A stretch of 33,542 nt of DNA from Paulinella micropora (lineage: Eukaryota; Cercozoa; Imbricatea; Euglyphida), in contig BJOX01000172.1 in assembly GCA_009731375.1 (NCBI GenBank), positions 241,660 through 275,201 of the forward strand, written 5' to 3'. The notes beneath the pieces are model-generated. The model ran no database searches. It was not told the DNA's origin and was given only the letters and a program-made list of their open reading frames with translations. A program made the translations under genes and the position numbers. Shown one piece after another: positions 28,564 through 33,542 of the stretch (positions are counted from its first letter, which is position 1; each line of letters begins with the position of its first letter).

Positions 28564-30288
28564 ATGCTGAGGAAGCGCAAGCAACGGCCGTCCCCGGCGG
28601 AGATTAAGGGAGCCCCCGTCGGGGGTGCTCTCCCACACGCGCAGCACCCGGCCGGGAGTGCTCCCCCACACACGCAACACCCGGCCGGGAGTGCTCCTCC
28701 ACACACGCAGCACCCGGCCGGGGCTGCTCCTCCACACGTGCAGCACTCCAGCGAAGCGCCGAGACACCCGGTGAGCTCCAGGTTTGTTTGCCAGAAGCGC
28801 TGCCACGTCTGCCAACGGCCGGGTCAATGCCAGGCCCGCCGGCCGTGCCGGCCGTGCCAGCTGTCCGAGTTGTTTACGCAGTGGCGTCCCTGCGAGGTCC
28901 ATCCCGAGGCCAAGACTGCCGGCTACGAAACTCACGGGGGAGGCAAGGCTGAGCCCCTGCACCCGTCAGAACGGCCGCTGTGCCCTGACGGCGTGGTGCC
29001 TCCTTGGCTGGCGTCCTTCCCGCTGTTTGTGACGACCACCGCCGAGTTCGCCGGTTGCAACCTAGGCGGCGATGGCGAGGAGCAAGCGCTAGCCGACGGC
29101 GTCCTGCTCCTGCGGCGCCAAGAGCTGGCACTGCAACGCATCTACGTCCAGCAGAGAAAACGCGGCACAGAAGGTGTCACCTCTGCTAGGCTGCCGGTGC
29201 CCTGCGTGGAGCGCCTGTACCTGCAAGACCTGCTGGCGGGGCAGGGGCTGGCCCCCGCGGTACGCGGTTACCTCCGAGTGGTCGGTCCGGAGCAGCGCAC
29301 ACGTAGCAGCCGGGTTGAAGAGCCGGCGGTTGAAGCAGAAGCAACAGCGGGGGAATCCAGCGCTGGCTCGGGGGAATCCAGCGAGGAGGACATCGACATC
29401 GTGGGAGAGGACGATAAGCAGGCCGAGAAGCCTGGCCTCGGGGAAGGGCACACAGAACGGCAGCGGACAGCCCCCCTTACCGAGGCTACGTTCTGGCTCA
29501 TTACGGACCTCGTGCGCGAGGGGGCGGGTTCCCGCGACCTGGGCCCGGGACTACCGGCCGGGCCCGGGGCCGCTGAGGCGGGCTTCGAGGAATTCTTAGC
29601 CGGGCTGCTGCACTTCTCTGCCCGCGTCGCTCCGCTGCTGTTGGCGGACCTAAGGCTGGACGGCCTCGCGGCGCCTGCCGCGCGGCGGGGCTGGCAATGG
29701 CTAGAGCCGGACCCCAGGTACTGCCTTTGGCTGAGGGTACCGCCCGGCAGGCTCGAGGACGACGAACCCGTCATCAGGCTGTCCAACCTGCTGAGCTTGG
29801 TGGCCAACAGCTATGGCTCACCGCACGACAACCTCAAGGCCTACCTCTGGAGGTTTATAGCACCTCAGGTCGTCCCACCAGCGGACAGCAAAGCCCTGGA
29901 TACGTGCGCCGTTTGGTGGAGGCAGGCCCTGGGCATGCGGAAGGCAGGGCCCCAGAGTCCGTTCGCCAGGGCCAAGCATTATTTACAACACCAGACAATT
30001 GAGCCTCAAGTCTTGTCTGGCGGGCTTGAGGGCCGTGGCCCGGACTGGGGCGGGCTCCCGACCGACAATGCTTGGTGGGATTCCCGGGGAAAGCCCAAGC
30101 GGGGGCCGGGGTCGGTCTGGGAAGACGACCGGCCGAGTCCGGTTGAGGTCAAGCAGTTTCTGGGCGTTTTGGTCCGGGTGGCTGCGTCATGGGCCACGCC
30201 GGCGGAGCGTTCGCGTCTGCAGGCCAGTGCGGCAGGCCCGTCTTCGTCCAGCAGTAGTAGTAGAGTCCAGTTTCCACAAGGCCAATAA
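28564..30288 (+). CDS. Kinase-like family member 2, 574 aa, degenerate active site
   Basis: The start chosen is ATG at 28564 (MLRKRKQRPSPAEIKGAPVG). Four 11-residue repeats (APPHTQHPAGS type) follow the basic N-terminus, then the Cys cluster CQKRCHVCQRPGQC...RPCRPC. The core aligns with paralogue 1, but the beta-3 Lys is Gln (LALQRIYV) and the loop reads LLADLRLDGLAAP, lacking the Asn. An acidic Ser/Glu-rich insertion (AGESSAGSGESSEEDIDIVG) separates the N-lobe from the hinge-like ATFWLITDLV. The C-terminal motifs CAVWW and AWWDSRGKP are kept. The gene is intact and ends in a TAA embedded in AATAAA. It is probably a pseudokinase if the fold assignment is right. Confidence 0.7.
   Translation: MLRKRKQRPSPAEIKGAPVGGALPHAQHPAGSAPPHTQHPAGSAPPHTQHPAGAAPPHVQHSSEAPRHPVSSRFVCQKRCHVCQRPGQCQARRPCRPCQLSELFTQWRPCEVHPEAKTAGYETHGGGKAEPLHPSERPLCPDGVVPPWLASFPLFVTTTAEFAGCNLGGDGEEQALADGVLLLRRQELALQRIYVQQRKRGTEGVTSARLPVPCVERLYLQDLLAGQGLAPAVRGYLRVVGPEQRTRSSRVEEPAVEAEATAGESSAGSGESSEEDIDIVGEDDKQAEKPGLGEGHTERQRTAPLTEATFWLITDLVREGAGSRDLGPGLPAGPGAAEAGFEEFLAGLLHFSARVAPLLLADLRLDGLAAPAARRGWQWLEPDPRYCLWLRVPPGRLEDDEPVIRLSNLLSLVANSYGSPHDNLKAYLWRFIAPQVVPPADSKALDTCAVWWRQALGMRKAGPQSPFARAKHYLQHQTIEPQVLSGGLEGRGPDWGGLPTDNAWWDSRGKPKRGPGSVWEDDRPSPVEVKQFLGVLVRVAASWATPAERSRLQASAAGPSSSSSSSRVQFPQGQ
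28627..28746 (+). repeat. 33-bp coding tandem repeat (3.6 copies) in gene 2
   Basis: Units start at 28627, 28660, 28693 and 28726 (GCTCcCCCACACacGCAgCA... with few substitutions), encoding His/Pro-rich 11-residue repeats near the N-terminus. Confidence 0.85.
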
Positions 30289-30289
30289 A
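30284..30289 (+). promoter_or_regulatory. Polyadenylation signal AATAAA overlapping the stop codon of gene 2
   Basis: AATAAA contains the TAA stop (30286-30288) and is followed by GT-rich sequence (GGTGGTACTGGCGTGG), as expected for a cleavage/polyadenylation site with a very short 3' UTR. Confidence 0.55.
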
Positions 30290-30700
30290 GAAAACACCAG
30301 GTGGTACTGGCGTGGCGCGGCGCCGTGAGCGGCGGCCAGGGTCCCGGCGGCTCGGGGCCCCGGTCCAGTAGGTAGACAGCCGGGACAGTTCGTTGGCCGG
30401 GCTCGGGGAGGCGGCCCGCCTAGTAGCGTCGGGGCGGAGGCGCCCGCTCCCCCGCGGGGATCGGTCCAGAGGGAGAGAGGTCCACCCCCCCCCCAGGCGG
30501 GGAGGGAAACGACCAGACAGTGGAGCAAGAAAGGGGGGAGGAGGGGGAGGGCGTGCCTCCTCCCGCCCGCCCGCCGGCGGCGCGTGCGGGGAGCGGGGGG
30601 GGGAGATAAGCGAGTGGGCGCGGCCGGCGTCTGCTCCGGGGCCAGTAAGAAAAAGAAAAAGGGTGCCTCCCTCGCTTTTGCTGCCAGCCGGAGGGAGGAG

Positions 30701-32402
30701 ATGGACACCGCCAATGCCGCACGGAGGGGCGGGGCGGCCGGCCCGGGAGGCCCGCCCCCCCCCCACCCCGGGCCCCCCCCCGGCCCCCCCCCCGGGGGCN
30801 NNNNNNNNNNNNNNNNNNNNNNNNNNNNNNNNNNNNNNNNCGCGAATCCCTGCCCAGTCCTTGCATTCGCTGGACGGGAAGGAAGTCTCATCCGTTCTGG
30901 CCGGGGTTTACGCGCTGGCGCACCAGGGCCTATCGGATCTGACGCCCCCGCCCGGGGCTAGCCCACGCCCAGCACCGGCGCGCCCCGCGGCACCGGCGCG
31001 CCCCGCGGCACCGGCGCGCCCCGCCCCGCTCCTAGGGACGTCACCCAGCGGCGGGCAGCCCGGCGCAGTCGCGCTGCCTCACCCCCTGGCCGCTAAGTTT
31101 GCCTGTGCGTCGCGCCGCCCCTGCCGCGAGTGTGCGGAGCCGGGCAAGCGCCGGCCCTGTCGGTCGCGCAAGCTGTTCGAGCTGTTCCAGGTGCGACAGC
31201 CCTGCTCCACCGACCGGCAGGAGAAGGCCGTCCGCTGGATACCCGACGAGAGGGCCTTAACCCAAGCGGAGGTCAATGTCTGTCCGGGCAGAGAGGTCCC
31301 CGCGTGGCTTAGGTCCCGGTGGCTCTTCGTCACGACCCAAAAGGAATTTGAGGCTTGCCGCCTAGGTCGCAAAGGCAATCGGCACGGCGAGAACTCGCTG
31401 GTAAACGGCACCGTCCTGCTGCTGCCCCGCCACAGGCTGGTCCTCAAACGCCTCGGCAAGCACAAGCGGCCGGCCGGCCTGGACGAGCTGCCGATCGCCC
31501 ACGTGGAGTATCTGCAGCTGCAACACTTGCTGGCACGGCAGGGACTAGCGCCCGCCGTATACGGCTACCTCCGGGTCGACGCGACGCCACCGGCCGACGA
31601 GTGTGCGTTCTGGCTCGTGATGGACCTGGTCCAGCTGGGGGACGCCCTGAGCCTAGACCTGGAGCAAGCGAAAGGACTGAGGCTCAGGGCCGCCACCGGG
31701 GCGTTCAAGAACTTCCTGCAAAGTACGCTGGACTTCTCGACCGACGTAGTCCCGCTGCTGATGGCGGATCTGAAGCCCGGCAACATCGCGCCGACGGCCA
31801 CGGAGCCAGGCTTCCTCCTGCTGGACACCGACCCCAAGTACTGTCAGTGGCTCCGGGTAGTGCCAGGTGCCCCGGCCCCGTACAGGGAGGCCATCCGAGA
31901 GGCCATCCGGCTGTCCAACCTGTTGAGCTTTGTGGCCAACTGCTATGACCGTCTGAACAAGGACCTGCGGGCTACCTTGTGGGAGTTTGTGCAACCCCTG
32001 CTACAGACACCCGCAGCCTTTGAGTGCTGCGTGGCCTGGTGGTACCAGAGCCTAACCACCCCGGAGCAAAGGAGGCTGTACACCCAATTTCACCACGCCA
32101 GGCACTACTTGCGGGGCAGGAAACTGGACCCTCGTTGCTGGCAAGGCCTGCCCCCGCAGTACCAAAGCCCGTCCCTGGCTTGGGTAGACACTGATAAAGA
32201 TTACAAGTTTTGGTGGGATGCACAGGGGCTGCCAGTGCCACAGATATGTGAGAAGGAGACGCAGGCGGCGCCAGTGGTGCATGTGACGGTGCAGATGCAC
32301 CATTGGGACGGCCGATGGATCCCAGTTCATGCGAAGGAGGAACGGGTCAGACGGTTTATGCTGGTGTTGGTCCGGCTAGCCGCGTGGTGGGCCACGCCCT
32401 AG
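30701..32402 (+). CDS. Kinase-like family member 3, best-conserved active-site motifs (5' part interrupted by 41-N gap)
   Basis: A candidate ATG at 30701 (MDTANAARR) lies before the gap 30800-30840; after it the frame is clear from about 30843 (QSLHSLDGKEVSSVLAGVYA). The 5' frame across the gap is uncertain. An Ala-Pro-Ala-Arg repeat region precedes a Cys cluster (ACASRRPCRECAEPGKRRPC). The core has LVLKRLGK (beta-3 Lys), CAFWLVMDLVQLG (hinge), LLMADLKPGNIAPT (complete D-L-K-P-G-N loop) and LLLDTDPKYCQW (Asp at the DFG position). C-terminal motifs are CCVAWWYQ and FKFWWDAQGLP-like (KFWWDAQGLP). It ends at TAG 32400-32402. This is the member most likely to keep kinase-type chemistry; substrates are unknown. 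Confidence 0.7.
30800..30840. other. Assembly gap (41 N) next to C/G homopolymers
   Basis: Flanked on the left by runs of 8-11 C. Gap size is uncertain, which makes the start and 5' frame of kinase-like gene 3 uncertain. Confidence 0.95.
30972..31025 (+). repeat. 18-bp tandem repeat (3 copies) in gene 3
   Basis: Three copies of GCACCGGCGCGCCCCGCG (the last ends CC) encode APARPA repeats in the linker before the Cys cluster. Confidence 0.9.
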
Positions 32403-32445
32403 GCCTCCTCGCCCTAGGCCTCCTCGCCCTAGGCCTCCTCGCCCT
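32398..32445. repeat. 16-bp tandem repeat (3 copies) over the gene 3 stop
   Basis: CCTAGGCCTCCTCGCC occurs three times in a row; the first copy contains the TAG stop of gene 3. A CCCGTAGCAG pair follows (about 32445-32464). Confidence 0.85.
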
Positions 32446-32566
32446 CCCGTAGCAGCCCGTAGCAGCCGGTGGCCAGCGCGGTCGCGTGGTGACCGGCCAG
32501 AGCGTTTTTCTTTTATTACAAACCTCCTCTACGTCGGTGCAACTGCCGGCGGGGCCCGGGGGCAGG

Positions 32567-33542
32567 ATGAACCCGCGGGGGGGGGNNNNNNNNNNGCTGA
32601 GCAAGACCCCGGCGCGGCTCTTCCGGAACGGGGTACCCCCTTGGCTGCGGTCCTTTCCCCTGTTCAGCACGACCGAACAAGAGTTTCAGGCGTGCAGAAT
32701 CGGCGCGGCCGGCCACGAGGACGAGCAAAGTTTGGCGGGGGGTTCTGTCTTGCTGCTGCACGGCCCCAAGCTAGCCCTTCGCCAGATTGGCCGCGAGCCC
32801 TGCCTTATGCGGCGTTCCTCTCGGGACCTGCCGGGAGACCAAGTAGAGTACCTGTACCTGCAACATCTACTGGCCGTGCCGAAGCTGGCTCCCGTGGTAC
32901 AGGGCTACCTGCGGGTGGACGCCCAGGCCGAGCCAGCTGGCGGCTCGCACGGGGGGGAGGACCAGGTCCGCGCTACCTTCTGGCTCGTGATGAATCTGGC
33001 CTGGGTGGGCCCATCCCTGAGCCTCAATCTGGCACAAGCCAGTCCCTTGCCGGTGCAGGACCCAGAGGCACTCCAGGAGCTGCAAGTGGAGGCGGCGGGC
33101 TTTGAGGCCTTTCTGACCAGGCTGTTAGACTACACAGCCCGTGTCGTCCCGTTGCTGATGGCGGATCTGAGCCCCCGGCACCTCGCGCTGACGGTCGCGC
33201 GGCCGGGCTTCCAGGAGCTGCGGCCGGACCCCAAACACTGCCGCTGGCTCCTGCTGCCGCCCGGCGCGGAGAGCAAATATGAGCCTGCTATCAAGTTGTC
33301 CAATCTGCTGAGCTTCGTGGCTAACCTCCAGGGCGGAGCCTCGGGGTACAACCTGTCTGCCGAACTGAAGGCTTGCTTCTGGCCATTGCTAACACCCCTG
33401 CTCGCAGCGGCGACCGAAGACTACGACCCGCTGGAGCAATGTGCCTTTTGGTGGCACCAGGGGCGGCTAGACCGACCAGAGGCCAGCCAGCTGCACCGGG
33501 CCTGGGAACACCTGCAGCCTGCCCGGCCGGGCCCGCGCGGGA
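32567..33542 (+). CDS. Kinase-like family member 4 (gap near 5' end, 3' end outside window)
   Basis: A candidate ATG at 32567 (MNPRG) lies just before the gap 32586-32595. The conserved frame is clear from 32597 (LSKTPARLFRNGVPPWLRSF) and stays open to the window end. The core has SVLLLHGPKLALRQIG (beta-3 Lys replaced, Arg/Gln instead), RATFWLVMNLAWVGPSLSL (hinge), LLMADLSPRHLALT (Asp kept, Asn replaced by His) and RPDPKHCRW. LSNLLSFVAN and CAFWWHQGR follow. It is closest to member 1 in these motifs. No Cys cluster is visible because the corresponding segment falls in or before the gap or is absent. The intergenic distance from gene 3 is only ~165 bases. Confidence 0.68.
   Translation, partial: MNPRGGXXXXLSKTPARLFRNGVPPWLRSFPLFSTTEQEFQACRIGAAGHEDEQSLAGGSVLLLHGPKLALRQIGREPCLMRRSSRDLPGDQVEYLYLQHLLAVPKLAPVVQGYLRVDAQAEPAGGSHGGEDQVRATFWLVMNLAWVGPSLSLNLAQASPLPVQDPEALQELQVEAAGFEAFLTRLLDYTARVVPLLMADLSPRHLALTVARPGFQELRPDPKHCRWLLLPPGAESKYEPAIKLSNLLSFVANLQGGASGYNLSAELKACFWPLLTPLLAAATEDYDPLEQCAFWWHQGRLDRPEASQLHRAWEHLQPARPGPRG

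Noticed and set aside
30149-30891. Large minus-strand ORFs opposite kinase-like gene 3
   Set aside because: GC-rich antisense shadows with Pro/Arg/Gly composition and no motifs.
32641-33105. Complete plus-strand ORF with an Arg/Pro/Gly-rich product
   Set aside because: Wrong frame; the conserved family sequence is in the frame starting at 32597 that runs off the window.
26540-33542. Array as part of an integrated herpes-like or other large virus (compact, few obvious introns, overlapping stop/polyA)
   Set aside because: No viral hallmark gene is present in the GC-rich part, so the idea cannot be supported beyond general style.

Overview
The window looks like nuclear DNA of a eukaryote, most likely a protist or alga. 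It carries a large endogenous DNA-virus element of the Polinton / polinton-like virus (PLV) type, a gene with a clear GT-AG intron, long microsatellites, an LTR retrotransposon, and a GC-rich array of paralogous genes. No prokaryotic signature is seen. The species cannot be named from the sequence. Five runs of N (7914-7923, 11948-11957, 25055-25064, 30800-30840, 32586-32595) mark assembly gaps.

Region 1 (1 to about 14.8 kb, AT-rich) is a PLV whose left end lies outside the window. On the + strand are the C-terminal end of protein-primed family B DNA polymerase, two small genes sharing an ExoX-like C-terminal domain, and, far to the right, an acidic/basic coiled-coil gene and a retrovirus-type integrase. 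Nearly everything between is on the - strand: a phage-like virion protein, double-jelly-roll major capsid protein, minor capsid (penton) protein, adenain/Ulp1-like maturation protease with a coiled-coil neighbour or N-terminal extension, a small basic glycine-rich protein, an A32/FtsK-type packaging ATPase, a small structural protein, a two-TM 'LPSP' membrane protein, and a ~1,150-residue fibre ending in a peptidase S74 chaperone domain. Together these are the replication, integration, morphogenesis and attachment sets of a PLV. Almost every viral gene is broken by 1-base frameshifts or nonsense codons, so the copy is either decayed or poorly base-called. Hairpins follow several genes.

Region 2 (14.9-16.4 kb) holds a two-exon minus-strand gene (AT-hook-like motif) that a simple start-to-stop ORF search misses, and a lysine/glutamate-rich plus-strand coding remnant.

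Region 3 (16.4-19.2 kb) is non-coding: purine-rich tracts, a ~950-bp compound microsatellite, and a perfect 79-bp tandem duplication.

Region 4 (19,242-23,876) is a complete but non-autonomous Ty3/gypsy-type LTR element on the - strand: 218-bp LTRs differing at 3 positions, TG...CA ends, CTAG target-site duplication, PPT and candidate PBS. Its pol is truncated (no gag, protease or RT) and has a frameshift and a stop.

Region 5 (23.9-25.4 kb) is non-coding with a perfect 37-bp inverted repeat and a TTCC microsatellite.

Region 6 (25.4-33.5 kb, very GC-rich) has one unknown minus-strand gene, then four head-to-tail members of a paralogous family. They combine an N-terminal cysteine cluster, a divergent kinase-like core (Lys, 'ADLKPGN'-like loop) resembling FAM69/DIPK proteins, and two unusual Trp-Trp motifs. 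Only the third copy keeps the full kinase-like residue set. This array is the least explained part of the window.
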